DNA from: Aphrophora alni
Taxonomy: Eukaryota > Arthropoda > Insecta > Hemiptera > Aphrophoridae
DNA: 64,000 nucleotides
Direction of reading: 5' to 3'
Assembly (NCBI GenBank): GCA_963513935.1
Contig: OY740765.1
Coordinates: 147,895,830-147,959,829, forward strand
The notes under the pieces were generated by a model. The model made no database searches. It saw only the letters and a program-made list of their open reading frames with translations, and was not told the origin of the DNA. Shown in pieces: positions 33,800 to 47,276 of the stretch. The position numbers were made by a program, and so were the translations under genes. How positions within the stretch are numbered: the first letter of the stretch is position 1; every line of letters begins with the position of its first letter.

Positions 33800-33985
33800 T
33801 AGGCCTACTGGTAGATTGAACATTTATACCCTGCAAAAGATCATTCATGTCCGTCCCATAAGATAAATATACAAATGCATACAATTAGAACACTTTGTCA
33901 CCTTTCCCTGAGAGACTGAGTAATTGTATTATCCATTAAGAAAAGTTTAGTACTTGGAGTTAGTGTAACTTATTGGGATCACAAC
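33800..33985 (+). repeat. Dispersed repeat, copy 1
   Basis: Shares CCATAAGATAAATATACAAA, TACAATTAGAACAC and GAGTAATTGTATTATCC with 37530-37715 and 39200-39360. It lies right of the composite block in this copy, and likewise in the copy at 39.2 kb. Confidence 0.75.
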
Positions 33986-34137
33986 TTAACTTTATGGTCG
34001 TAACTGTAAGAAGTGGTTGACTTTATTCTCAACCTTACAACTCTATCAACCATTTCTTGAAATTCAGAACAACTATATTATTTACAGTTACTGTTATAAC
34101 AATAACAAGTATATTATTTTAATACTATATAACTATA

Positions 34138-34924
34138 TATACCATGTGTCCAAAAAGTCCCACCCCCTCTTATTTTTTTTACTAATGGAAATAGACAGAT
34201 TTGCTTTTGGGAAAGTTTAGATAACCAAAGGAGGAGTTTTTTGAAGTAACAAAATTTTCAACCCTTACCCCCAAAATGGGGTAGTTAAGGGGTAAGTCAA
34301 GAATTTTAAATAGCAACCCCTATTGAGTGATACCTCATTTTAAAGGTCTTTTCAAAATAAGAATAATGGCCCAAACCAGAGGTCTCTAAGTTCATCCTAA
34401 CCAACATAGCAACCAATCAAATTATGAATATTAAGCTACAAACTCCGGTTGTTTTTATTACATTACAAACTGCTCTATGTTGGTAAAATGATGGTAAGAG
34501 CCTTATCTTGTTTTTTTAGCTCAGATTAAGTTCTTGAAATGGCTACAATTTACTTTTTGGTAGACATAGATTCTGGACTCAAAAGCTTGTTGTACATTTC
34601 GTAACATTTCCGGTCTAATTATTAACGTAAAATTCACAATTTGATTGGTTGCTATGTTGGTTAGGATGAACTTAGAGACCTCTGGTTTGCGCCATTATTC
34701 TTATTTTGAAAAGACATTTAAAATGAGTTATCACTCAATAGGGGTTGCTATTTAAAAATCTTGACATACCCCCAAACTACCCCATTTTTGGGGTAAGGGT
34801 TGAAAATTTTGATACTTCAAAAAACTCCTCCTTTGGTTATCTAAACTTTCTCCAAAGCAAATCTGTCTATTTCCATTAATAAAAAAAAATAAGAAGGGGG
34901 TGGGACTTTATGGACACATGGTAT
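34138..34924. mobile_element. Foldback MITE (787 bp) with ~300-bp inverted arms
   Basis: The left arm (34138 to about 34440) and right arm (about 34615 to 34924) are inverted copies, more than 90% alike by eye, around an unpaired centre. The outer ends read TATACCATGTGTCC and GGACACATGGTATA. The TA at each border and the ATGTGTCC-AAAGTCCCACC terminus suit a Tc1/mariner-derived foldback element. It has no coding capacity. Confidence 0.9.
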
Positions 34925-34940
34925 ATGTATATATATATAC

Positions 34941-35186
34941 ACCGCGTGTTAAATAAGTCCCGAGACGATTTAATATTTTTTTAACCGTTACAGATAGAGC
35001 TGCAAAGCATTACACATTGTTAATGGACTTCTAAATCTATTTTAGTACGTATTCAGTGGACTGCCACCTTTCCAGGTAAACGGATCACAAGGAGTAAGTT
35101 AAGAAATCTTTAATGAGAGCATAGGTCGAGTTGTACATCGAATTAAAGGCCTTTATGAGTAGAACACAATGCTATAAACCCGACTT
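34941..35186 (+). repeat. Mariner-type MITE family, copy A
   Basis: Starts ACCGCGTGTTAAATAAGTCC and ends near ACAATGCTATAAACCCGAC. The same unit recurs at 37931-38125 and 39503-39753, and its right part at 15960-16090. The GTGTTAAATAAGTCC start resembles mariner terminal repeats, but I could not define the opposite end. Confidence 0.75.
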
Positions 35187-35189
35187 CTA

Positions 35190-37530
35190 CTTTAAAAGTT
35201 ATATACTTTTACTATAGTCTATTAAATAAGGCAGTCAGTAGCAATAAACATTGTCACTCAATGTTCACGTGATACAGCTGTCCTACTGTTGATGTACACG
35301 TAGTATCAGTTTGTTAGATGGTACCGTAGTAAGAAGCTGTCTTATATTTCCTTTCCAGTGTTTTTATTCGTCGCTTTTATGTCTATTTTATGTATGTGCG
35401 TGTGGTAATAATTTTAATTACTCGAATTTATGGACTTTATAATATAAATTTAATTATTATATTAGAATAAGTATAATGTTATCTACAGAGTCTGCTACAG
35501 AAGCTACTGAATTAATAACCCCTACAAAGAATAGCCCTAAACAATAAACACACAAATATAAGAACGTTTTATGATTATAAAAATAAAATATTAATAATGT
35601 AAAGTCTGCAACAATTCGTAATGGTTTCAAAACAAAATACTGTACGAAACATTTAAGGAATTCCATTCAATTGGAATATCGAAACGTACCTCCAAAATAT
35701 GCGTGACTCCAACTTGGTACTTCAAAATTACGAAAATCTCGAATTTCCATCTTCAAATAATTAAATAGGATTATTTCCGTACATCTTTCAGCCACATAAT
35801 CCATATCAGATCAATTATAAATTAATTATTAACCTGCCTGAGAAAAATATGAAACCGACGTGACACGAGCATTCAAAATAAATATCTAAGTTTGTAATTT
35901 TTTAGTTTTCTATTTTATTTATTTATTGTTATAAGTTAGCACATCAGAGTGCAATATAAATTTTAAAGAGAGAAAAGAGCTGTATAGATTGAAAACAAAT
36001 ATAGATAATCAATCGTCTCTAATATTCATTCATATAGTAACGTTGTAAGTCCTTTTTCAAGTAGCTGTTGCGTGGACAAGAAGTGAGAGAGATGACGTTA
36101 TATGTTGAAAGAGAGACCAATAAAAATAACTCAGCTTAACAATTGAACAGTTGTCGTCAACTACTGACTGGCTTATTTCAATAGACTATAGTTCATATCA
36201 CAACTTAAAGTAAACATGTGAACATTTAAAGTAATTTATTTGATATTCTGAAGTTTCTTTACGACATTAAGTGGGTACAGTTGAAACTTTTTCCATAATT
36301 TTCTTTTTCCCAATATTACAAACATGTTTTGACCTAGTTGTAAAGTTCCTCTACTTATAAAATAAATTCCCAAATATTTTGTACATGGTAAAGACTGAAT
36401 ATTTCTGTCGTAAGAAATAGTGATATTTTCAAAGAGTAGAGATGTGTGTGATCAAGAATAAAAAATCAAATAATCGTCAACCCGAATTATATAAATTTAT
36501 CTACCAATAACATGTGGTGTGGGTTACTAAATAACATCAACATATAAAAATAATTAACCTCACAATATTTATGTAGTTATTCACTTAATTATTATACTTT
36601 TTGTTAATTATTTGTATTTTGTATTAGCAAAGCATATCGTTATTTTCCATGTTTAATAAAATATTGATTTTTAATTGCTATTTATTTCACGTGGTACGTG
36701 ATACTCTGAAATATTCGCGAATTAAATCTATTGAAAATATTTTTTCTCTTTAAGTCAGTAAAATCAAAAAACATTTAACATTTCGAACAATATAGTAATA
36801 ATTTTAGCTATAATAAAAATCTTATTTTGAAGATATAACTGGGGGGGGGGGAGGTAAACAAAACAAATTAAAATATCAACAAATCATAGACATACAAAAC
36901 TAATATAGAGAAGGATAAATTTATTGATATTGTGTCTCCGTGAAATATCCAAGTAGCAGCCTAATGATAAAAGAAAGTTATCTTACAAATGAAGCCTGTA
37001 GAATTTGTAGTGATTTACAGATCTAAATGAAAGTACTGAGTTTATTGCATTTGGTATACAATCTTAATGGTGTCGTAACACGATGTTTGTGGTAAAATTG
37101 CTATAACTCATAAAATCACATTAAAATCATGATAATCAAAATGGTTATAGAAAGTCGAAATTATTGTTTGAGCGCCGTATTAAATATTTAAGGAATTAAA
37201 AATTGTTTAGAAATATATAAGCCAATTATATGTTAAAAGTTAAACCACAGACATATTTAAAAATTATACATATGTCTACATTTAGGAAACGTTATAACAT
37301 TTCTCCCCAATGAAATCATGAAATAAATTTCGTGATCCATGTTACAACTTTCTCTACCATAAGTATGTCAGGTAAAGAGTAAATCGAGCTGAGTCACTTT
37401 TACGTAATTTTTCGAACAGTAAAGTCATGTTTTGACAACAAATGTTAACTCACAGACATGTGACATACAAGGACAGACAATAGCATTTACCTGTCGTTTA
37501 GTTACTTATTTATATGAGTAATAAGTAAGT
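35190..37530. other. Intergenic, nothing identified
   Basis: AT-rich sequence without recognisable coding or repeat structure. A G10 tract lies at about 36841-36850. Confidence 0.4.
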
Positions 37531-37715
37531 TTGATGGTAGATTATAAATTTAATACCCTGATAAAGGTCATGCATGTACCATAAGATAAATATGCAAATG
37601 TATATAATTAGAGCACGTCATCTTCTCTTCCTGAGAGAGGGATTAACTCTGTTATACATTGAGAACAGATGTTCACTCAATGTTCTGTCATAGCGTACCT
37701 ATGGGATTATAAATC
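37530..37715 (+). repeat. Dispersed repeat, copy 2
   Basis: Diverged copy of 33800-33985: CCATAAGATAAATATGCAAA, ATAATTAGAGCACGTC and CCTGAGAGAGG align with it. Confidence 0.7.
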
Positions 37716-37930
37716 TACATGCAATTTGTTTATTTTAGTTTAAGTAACTGTATATTTTCTGATATTTATCAAAATTTGTCCAAATTTATTATTAAGAAGT
37801 AAGTTTATAACCGCCAGCGTTTCACTTACCACTTACACCCGAAGTGTTATGAAATAAATAATTGTTCATGTAAGAAGTATTTACTGTACCCTACATCTAC
37901 TATTTACGATACAATTCTAGCAAACTTTTA

Positions 37931-38125
37931 TACAGCGTGTTAAATAAGTCCCGGAACGGCTTAATGTTTGTTTAGCGATTACAAATAGCTTTCAACATTG
38001 TTAATGAACGCCAGAAACTATTTTAGTACGTATTCAGTGGACCGCTACATTTCCAGGGGTACAAAGAGTAAGTAGGAAATCTTAAATGGGAGCATAGGCC
38101 GAGTTGTACCTCTAATTAACACTGC
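37931..38125 (+). repeat. Mariner-type MITE family, copy B (truncated)
   Basis: Begins CAGCGTGTTAAATAAGTCCC, carries CATTCAGTGGACC-type and AGCATAGGCCGAGTTGTACC sections, and breaks off at about 38115 where composite block copy 2 begins. Confidence 0.75.
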
Positions 38126-38154
38126 TTATTGGCACTAAACTGTCGACTTTTGAG

Positions 38155-39175
38155 TACATTTTGAGATATTAAGCCATGACCAGTGTTTTAAAACATCCTG
38201 TATATCGAAACAGTAAAAAGCCGAATGACTAAAACTGATAAATTTGTTCATTTAGGAATAATTAAATTTAACGTTTGAAACGATGTTTCAACGACTTTAT
38301 TTATTTTTACCTTATATAATACCAAATTGGAACTTATGTCTGTTGATTTTTAAAATTATTCCTCAGGGATAAAATATTAACAGGAAGTACTTAAACGGCT
38401 CTTTAAAAAACAAACACTTAAATATATCAACGTGTTTGCAAACGTTTCACAGAGTTGACGCTAGATGTCGTTAAAGAACGTATCTTCAGTTTTTAACTTA
38501 GAATTAATCATAAACAATAAACAATATACATATTTTAGAGTCTATATTATATGTATTTATTAAATTTATTTATGTAATGTATTAAGTTAGTGAAATATTT
38601 ATTTAAATATTTGAATTCTGAGAAAAAACGTTAATAACTCGACACTCTCACTGTAGTATTACACAGTAGAATCGTTCAGATGTTTTGATGTATTTATGTG
38701 ATTAATACAAATAACATATTATATACTAAATTTTGAGAGGCTTGGATTCCTCGGAATCCTGAGCACCAATTAAAAACTATTACCAATTCCATAGAAATTA
38801 CTATTTACTTGTAATTACAACCAAATTTAAGTCAGTTTATATTAACAGCTCACAAACTGCTTATTGACACTAAACTGTCGACTATCCCTACGCTCGGTGT
38901 TGATATCGGAAGGAAAAACACGCTCCCAAACAATGTTAGTTGTATTTAACAAATTCAAAGTCATAACATTCCTTCCTGATAAAATTTTTAATTCGATTTC
39001 GTGATTTATCTCAAAACCATTTACGCTATAACTATGTGTGGTAAATTATATATTGAGCTAACCTACAATTTCCTTAATTTTCCTAACATTAAAATATTGC
39101 TTCTGGCACAATCCACATTACAATTATTACAAAACAGCCAGGTGCATACCTCAGACAAACGAAATGGAATTTAAC
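38155..39175 (+). repeat. Composite repeat block, copy 2
   Basis: Collinear with 32177-33745 but with the inner part present only once: GACCAGTGTTTTAAAACATC near 38177, GTTGACGCTAGATGTCGTTA near 38454, GGATTCCTCGGAATCCTGAG near 38744, and CTCGGTGTTGATATCGG near 38893. Much of it is over 90% alike by eye, indicating a fairly recent duplication. Confidence 0.85.
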
Positions 39176-39199
39176 ATTTGAAATTGAAATTTACTTAAA

Positions 39200-39360
39200 A
39201 TTTAATACACTACAAAAGGTCATTCATGTCCCATGAGATAAATATGCAAATGAATACAATTAGAACACCGAGTAATTGTATTATCCATTAAAAAAAGACA
39301 TTTACTTAATATTAAGTTTAGTAATTGGTTATGGGATCACAACTTAACTTTATCATCGCA
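39200..39360 (+). repeat. Dispersed repeat, copy 3
   Basis: GTCATTCATGTCCCATGAGA, AATATGCAAATGAATACAAT and GAGTAATTGTATTATCCATT align with 33800-33985. Confidence 0.75.
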
Positions 39361-39449
39361 ACTGTTCATGTTAAGTAACAGTTGCCTCTACAACTCTATC
39401 AACGTTTCTTGAAATTCAGAACAATTATTATATTATTTTAATAATAGTA

Positions 39450-39455
<6 letters not shown>

Positions 39456-39502
<47 letters not shown>
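39456..39502. repeat. (TA)n microsatellite
   Basis: About 47 bases of TA dinucleotides immediately left of MITE copy C. Confidence 0.96.
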
Positions 39503-39506
<4 letters not shown>

Positions 39507-39753
39507 CGTGTGTTAAATAAGTACTGTGACGGTTTAATATTGTTTTAACCAATACAGATAGAGCTGCAAAGCTTTGCAAATTGTTAATAGACACCAAAAC
39601 CTATTTTCGTACGTTTTGAGTGGTCCGCTACCTTTCCAGGGGGGCGGCCCCCACAAGGAGTAAGTAGGAAATGTTAAAAATGAGAGCATAGGTCGAGTTG
39701 TACATCAAATTAAAGGCCTTTATGAGTAGAACACAATGCCGCAAACCCGACCT
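39503..39753 (+). repeat. Mariner-type MITE family, copy C
   Basis: Begins AAACCGTGTGTTAAATAAGT and ends GCCGCAAACCCGACCT. It aligns along its whole length with 34941-35186. Confidence 0.78.
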
Positions 39754-42700
39754 CAAATGTTCACCCTAGCTAAAATAACATGTGTTTAAATGTTTGGGAA
39801 TGTTTCAGATATATATTCAAGTGGTTTTGATTTCGTATACACAAAAAATGTAATAACTTGCTATAGGAGAAAAATATCATTTTGATTATGTATAAATAAG
39901 ATAGAATCACATTTAATCGTTTCCAAAAGTGTTACGTCTGAGAGTATGCAGATGAATTGTGGACGTCATCTCTTAAAACCCTTTAACTGCGACTAAATTC
40001 GCTTAGCTTTTGTCATAAACCCATCATTAGCGTATGTCTTATTTGAATAAAATCCTGCTTTTAATGACGGATTGTTTTTACATTTTTATTCCAGAATCTT
40101 AATAATTTAGTAATATTAATATCATAGGCAGTGTTATTTCAATTCCTCAACACTTGAAATAATAGAAATGAGTGGCATATTACTCTATTATCATTCATAA
40201 TCCTATTTATTATTTCGTTGAACATTTTATTTTTCATGTTTAGGTTAACTCTAAGACAGTCAACTCTGAAACTCCTTGAAATTTAAAGTGGAGTAAATTC
40301 TGACAGGCGTCTGTGAACACACAGTTTTAATAAAAGACGATGTACATTTAGAGAAGGTTTATAATTTAATAAATGTATCAATATTTTCAAAAGTCTTTGT
40401 TATGTTGTTTGGAAAATGTTGACCACGAGTACAAAGATTGTGCAATATTTGTGGAACATTTAATTTTTGGGGTTAGTGCCTAACAGCATTCTTTCATTAC
40501 TATATAACTTAAATTAAGTAATGTTTACTAAACAAGTTAAGATACAACGTAAAGGAGGATATCTCACTTCATACGCAGATACCTTGTAGATTTATGTGAC
40601 TATAACTCAACCTGTGCTCAATAAGAATGAGCCGAGTATATTGATCTGCGGCCCAATCAGTTTAAGACTAAAAACAAAAATATCGAAATAGTTCTTAAAA
40701 ATTAATGATTAAAAAAAATTATTATTTATAAAACATTATTTAGGTTAAAAGAACATTAAACAATTATTGTGAACAATCTAATATTCAGTAGGGAATCTAC
40801 TTGAGTATTAAATGACTTCGGTCCCGGTTGTATTTTGAGTTTCGACAATTATTTCTCAAACTTTATTTTATTTTATTTTCATTTCAGCACACGGGTTTGG
40901 GTAATGACTTTTATCATTTCATCAAAATTTACACACAAAGTTTTATAGTAATCAGTCTGTTTTGCACAGACGACAGAGAGACATAATTTAAAAAAAAACA
41001 GTTTTTTGTGTTCAGAGACTTAAAAAAGAATAATCTTGAATAAGAAAAGAAAACTAAAATTTACGATTTTCTTAAAATTGACTCTAAAGATTTGGATCCA
41101 ATTTAGCTAAAATTTTCATTCTAAGAACCAAAGAAACAGTTACTAGTCCACATCTTAGCGGTTCGAGAGTTAGGCTACAAAAAAAGAAGTTTTAAAAATA
41201 CCAAAGTTGTAAAAATTAGCTCCACTGATTTAAATCAAATTTTGATAACACGAAGATTAATGCCCTAAAACTAAAGTGACGAGACAGATATAATAGAAAT
41301 TTACGGTGAAGAAATATCTGAAAAAAATTAAAATGTACCTTAACAGCTGACCATTAAAAGAGTTGATTTTGTTCAAATATGATTTAGGTTGATTTTGTGT
41401 ACAAATGAAGTGAACTTAGGCTCTACATATATAATAAAAAAAAGTATTTTTATCACTATTTGAAAGTTCTATCTGGGGCCCTTGTGTACTATAAGAAGTA
41501 CATGGGCAATAATTCACAAATAATGATTTTATTATTTATTTTATTGTTATCTTTGGTTTTGTATGTGAAAGTTAGTGCAATATTTTTGAACAATTTATTT
41601 ATTTAGCACAGTTTAGTATAATAACTCCACTAACTGCGATGTCACATAATGATGAATCATAGTTTGTTACCTTTACTAACAAGTTACTGCCTGTATGAGT
41701 CCTTATCACTTCTAGTCAAAGTCCAACTGTATTGTTACTTTTAGTCTTCGATCAATCTGACAGTATATTTACAAAAGCATAACTCTGAGTATAAAGCATA
41801 ACTCCGCGGTGTGCGTTCGGTTTTAGGTTATGTTTTCATTTGTTTTATTAAACGTGTATAACGTGTATTTTGACGTGTAAAGTGTGTGTATATTTGTGTA
41901 TAATGTGTATTGTGTTATTTTAAGTTATTGGTTTGGCGTTTGTTTTAAAGTTACATATTGGTTTGATGTGCTGAATTGCATTAATTTCAAGTAAGTATTC
42001 CTAGACCTAGTCTATATTGCCATTTGTTTTGTAATCTGTGTTTTCATTAATTTATAAGTTATTAAACATGTAATATATTGTTTGTGTATTAAGGTTAGGC
42101 ATAAATAATAACTGTCAATGAAATGGACATAATGCCTACTCAGCATAACTTTGTTTGATCTGTCAAGTTTGATCTTTAATTGTTTTGTTATTACTTTTAT
42201 CCAAATTTGGTTAAATTAGTGATTAAGTAGAATCATGAAAATTTTAAACTCTCTTTGTTTGCCATCGACTTTTGATATGTTTTTAACGGCAAATAATGTA
42301 TTGAGGTGATTAACAAAAAAGTTTAATAAAGTTTGAAGCTTGCAGCTAATGACATTTATTTATCTTAAAGTAACTCTAAATTGTTAGGACATGAAACTAC
42401 AAAACAAAACTAGTTTTCTTAAATATTTTTAGAATGATGGAGATGTATAATTGAGTGGGTTCTCATTTAGTCATTCCCTACAGAGTTCTTCATTGTAGCT
42501 AAAAAGTGAGGGAAATATTTTTTAAAATGGCCAAAACATCATCTTCAAATATTTTTCTCTGTTGTTGTAGCCTATATTCTTTTAAAATTCAATTTTTTAA
42601 CAAAATAGTGACAACTAGTAAATTATAACTTTATATTTTACAATTAATTACAAGACACTTTTATTAGTAATATATGTTTCAAATATGATACCAAATCTTA

Positions 42701-45700
42701 CAATAATAACTCCCTCTAATTAGCTATATTTATACAGTCAACAGAATGTCAGTCATCGGCAGTCAGCCTTCGAGTTAGGCAATGTACTCAACTCCTTCCG
42801 ATTTTCATCATTTTACCGACATAAGTGTTTCATTGACCGTGCCTGTATTAGATATATTTTAACATGGAATGTAAAAATGAACTAGAATTTAGCTAAAAGA
42901 AAGAAGAAGAAATGTAACAATTTCATGCTAAAACTTTTGCACATATTGAGTTATCATTAAACAATGGATCCAAACAGTTTATATAATAAATACATTTTAA
43001 ATGTGACTCGAATCTTAAATATAATTGTAAAATGTTTTCAGTCGTTCAGATAACAAGTAAATATAATATGTAAAGATGGAGCCAAAAAAAAAAATTAACA
43101 AAATTAAAAAATATAAACTTGTTTATCGCCAAGTGGCTTGACCTTCGACTTCATTTTTTACACTAAACATTACCTCTGGATAAAATTCTCGAAACTAACT
43201 TTAATTAAAAACATTACATTAAATTGGATTTAAAGCTTGTCAAATTAATCAGCTGTTCAATGCTATGTTGTTGTTTAATTGGAAGCTTTAAAGGAATTCA
43301 TTATATCTCATTTGTTTTTCATTTTCTCACATTTACATCGTATATAATGTTTTGTGATGGATACATGAAAAACCGATGTCGATTCTTATCCATCTTGATA
43401 AGTTTTTGTAATAACAACAACTGTCTTTTTTTCTCTCTCTATCTATTCATATGGTGTTTGTGCTGTCCTGATTAGTGGACTGATTTGATCAAATTTGATA
43501 TTAAATGTTTGAAATATCTTAAACATTTTATGTAGTTATATCTTCTATAATTAAAATTTTAGGCGTGGTATAGATCAAAACATAAAATTGCAACTTTATC
43601 ACATTTATAATTATGATCAAATAAATATTGATAACAATTTAGTCAGTCTCTATACATACAAATCTAACATTATAACATTAAAACTGACGTATGGAGTTAT
43701 CGATAAACACACCCTACACACAAAGTAGAAAAGTAACTATTAAAAAATAATCTATTTTCTGATAATTAGTTTTATTGATTTAAAAAATATTCATTACTGT
43801 TTAGCCTTAGAACTACATTAATTTTATATTAAATACCTTTTTAAGTAAGTTTTAGTCTTCCTTGAACGATATTTTATGTTACATGTTTCACCATCACAGG
43901 CAGCATCTTCACGCCAGATAATTAAAGTTCACTTATAGAATATTACACAAATGTCACAATATTTAAAAAATAACATATAATTACAAATTTAGTACATTGA
44001 CTGTACTTGTAGCACAATTTTTAAATGTTATAAATATATGGTTTGTCAGTGTTTAAGAGGCTCTTGATTGTATGACAGACATTAACTGGCAGTTTTCATA
44101 TTTTAATATCTTTCAAAGTTATTTTATATGTACATAAGACCTGGGCGTGGGTAATATTTTACACCAGCTCATCTCATATATATTTAATATATATAATTTA
44201 AAAAATATGGAGAAAATATCAGGAATAAGATAAATAACAACTTTCTCTCCTTACTCATTTAAGAAATATATTTTCGGGGATGGCAACGATTATGATTATA
44301 GACTAGTGTTTAGGTTTATAGAATATATAAGAAAGTTAGTTCAATGTTTTTGCATAGTTTGTTTCACTTACTTTCAATCCATGGGTTTGCATGTATAGGT
44401 ATGATAATTTGCTTAGGAACATAATAAAAGTCTTGATAAAAACATCCTACAAGTTTGTAAGTGTACGCGTTGTTGACAGTTATTTAAAAAACAAAACATT
44501 ATTTTGTTGTTTAGTGAATTCGAAACAGATTTATCAATAATAAACTAAACTTCAAGTTCACACCTAGAAGTGAAAAGTAACCAATCTCAAAAACAGTTTA
44601 ATTATGTTACAAACAAGACACGACTCTTAGAACATTGTGTAACAATTTTAAAGTGTTGAACAATGTGTGTAATTAGAAAGAATTTAATGCTGGAATATGT
44701 TAACTTGTTAAGTTAGATTATGAAATATTTTCTTCAGCTCAAAAACAGTAATAGGACTGAGATAAACTTGGTGACTGAGATTTTACAATTAAAAACATTT
44801 TATACTATTTGAATAAATGTCACAGATCAGTGACACTTTGGTCAAACTTTATATAATACGGTTTGTTATTTAATAAAATTTATGTTTACTTCTGTGTATC
44901 GTTTAGCTATGTGTATGTGTTATGTATTGTTGAACAAATATCACTCTCTATTTGCATTCTGGAGATACTTAGCTAAAGCAAAACCTACGGTACGGCAGAA
45001 TTTTCAATCTTGGACATAATATTTATCTGTATTTAACTTTTTTTTCATGTTAGGAGGTTAAATTGTAAGAGTTTGTTTTCATTTCATCGGAGCTTTTTTG
45101 TAGTAAATAGTTCTTAAGTTTCTGTTCATAGCATTGAGTTCACTTCAATTTTGTCTATTAATATTTTTTTATTTATTAAATATTTAAAATTTTCACTTTT
45201 TGATAAATGATGCCTTTTACACTAATTACTTTTATTTATAAACATGTTTTAAATAATAATTCAGCTAATTTTCGGAATAGCCCTCTTATTACGTCTGCTT
45301 GGATTGATGATTGTAAATTGCCCGAGCGAATTTTCAAGCGTCACACATATCTTTTCATTAAAACTGGTTAAAATTTGAAATGAACTTTGTTTTTACTATG
45401 GAGTTAATTGTTTATTAAATCAAGGGTTTGCTTCCGATGGGATTTTCTCATCTATAAAGATTAGCAACCCTATGGCTGTACTAGGGTTCATAAAGTCAAT
45501 TCACAGGATTTTATATGGAGTTTTTTTCTATTGCTGGGAACATTTAGTTCAATAAACCATAGCTTTGACACATATCTTTACTGTAACTTAAACTTGTCCT
45601 GCACTCTTGCACAGCTTAACTGAGTTTTATCTTAATATTAATTTCCCAATCATAATTACTTTAAACATATTCGTTTTGTTGTTTAATATGTGTCTAACAA

Positions 45701-46557
45701 TATGCATAAACATTCTAATTAAAATTCAGTATTGAATAAGCCTGCATAAAATACATAAATTATAAAATCCACTACATATACTTGACAGCGTACGTTATAA
45801 CTGAGGTACTTATCCACTGAATAAAATGCATATCCCAAAGGGTGGCTTCAAAGTGAACCACTGAAAATTTCTAATTTTTTTAATCTAGACAAAAGCTGTT
45901 AAATAGTATTAAACCAGAATAGTAGATGTCTCAACATTTTAATCTGTGCTCAGCATAATCCGTAGCATGTTTATGCGAGTGGGATATTAACAATTTTGTT
46001 TTATTTTAAACATGTTCTGGTTGTTATAAAATAACATTAACATATATATATATATAGCAGTGTTAAAATATAAAAGTTTTTAATAAAATGATTAAAATTT
46101 AATTAAATATTATTCATATTATATGTTTTTTATATATAATATTTTCAAAGGTTTAATAGAGTCCCCCAAATGGCCACCCCATAATTTGTCTGTTAGTTCC
46201 AGGTTAAGAAGCCTTGAATTATAACATAGGCAAAGTAAAAAGGTTTGACAGCAAAGCGAGCTGATGCTAAAGAATCAATAGGATTTGAAATGTGATATTT
46301 TCAACTTAGATTTTCATGCAAAACAACAATCATAAATGTAAAACTACTTGTGGTTTGGATTTCTTCATCTCCTTTAATATTAATTAAGGTTCCATTAGAT
46401 TTGCTTTAAAATGAACTTAAGTAGTTTTACCAAGATTTAACTTCAACTTATTATCATAAAATAATCATTGACCATATATAAATGCCAAAGTTGCAGAAAC
46501 AGTCTGAACTACATGAACTAAATGGCCTTGGTGACTGTAGCGTTATTTTCTCTGTGC
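39754..46557. other. Long featureless AT-rich stretch
   Basis: Nearly 7 kb without a recognisable exon, transposon or tandem array. The only local contrast is a CpG-containing patch near 41805-41830 (CTCCGCGGTGTGCGTTCGG), followed by GT-rich sequence and a consensus splice donor TTTCAAGTAAGT at about 41985-41996. This could be a first non-coding exon but has no independent support. A 42-bp TA-type run lies near 46042-46058. Confidence 0.4.
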
Positions 46558-46595
46558 TTTATAGAGCCTCGAGTCTCTACTCGAGGCTCTATAAA
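46558..46595. repeat. Perfect 17-bp inverted repeat (hairpin)
   Basis: TTTATAGAGCCTCGAGT and its exact complement are separated by CTCT. The stem is GC-richer than its surroundings. There is no T tract or other sign of a bacterial-type terminator; a foldback remnant or structured RNA is possible. Confidence 0.92.
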
Positions 46596-46599
46596 TGGC

Positions 46600-47276
46600 G
46601 CTATAATCGTATTACGTCTTGACTATTTAATATTTGTACCTACAGAGTGCACGTAAAGTCAACTTTTCTCAGGACTTTAAAACATGTGTTGATACATTTT
46701 TTAGGATAGAGTAATAAAAATTTATCTTCTGTAGGATATGAAACCCAATCAAGGGAATTTTTTTATATTTACAATGGTGGCCCGATTTTAAGAAAATGTA
46801 TTTAACTGTACAATTGTGTACGAAACAATTGTAGCTAAATAAGTTAATAAATACATTTGAAACTGTAGCTTATTGCTTATTTTATCCTTAAGAAAATGTG
46901 TTATGTGGGTATTTTTTTTTTGCATATATCAAATATTTTTCATTAAAAATAAAATAAAAAACAAATTTGTAAGTAGTTACCACAAGAAAAAACAAAATAA
47001 TAATTTATAGAAATCACTCTTAACTAGTTTGATTACATTTTATTCAAGTATTGCCTCTAAGATCCCCAAAAATACCGACATCGTTAAAAACAAATACCGT
47101 TTTGAGAGTTACAGTAAAAAAACACATTTATCAGTCATAAGAGTGTTACAAGAAAAACTCAATATCTTGAAATCAGGTCTACTGATTTCGTTACGATTTT
47201 ATTGAAACATAAAGATTGATTACCTAAACTCGATTTTGTACTATGTAAATACATACATAAATGGATTATACATTAT
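46600..47276. other. Non-coding, nothing identified
   Basis: AT-rich sequence leading up to the satellite array; no feature recognised. Confidence 0.4.

Noticed and set aside
46558..46595. Rho-independent terminator
   Set aside because: No T tract after the stem, and this is a eukaryotic genome.
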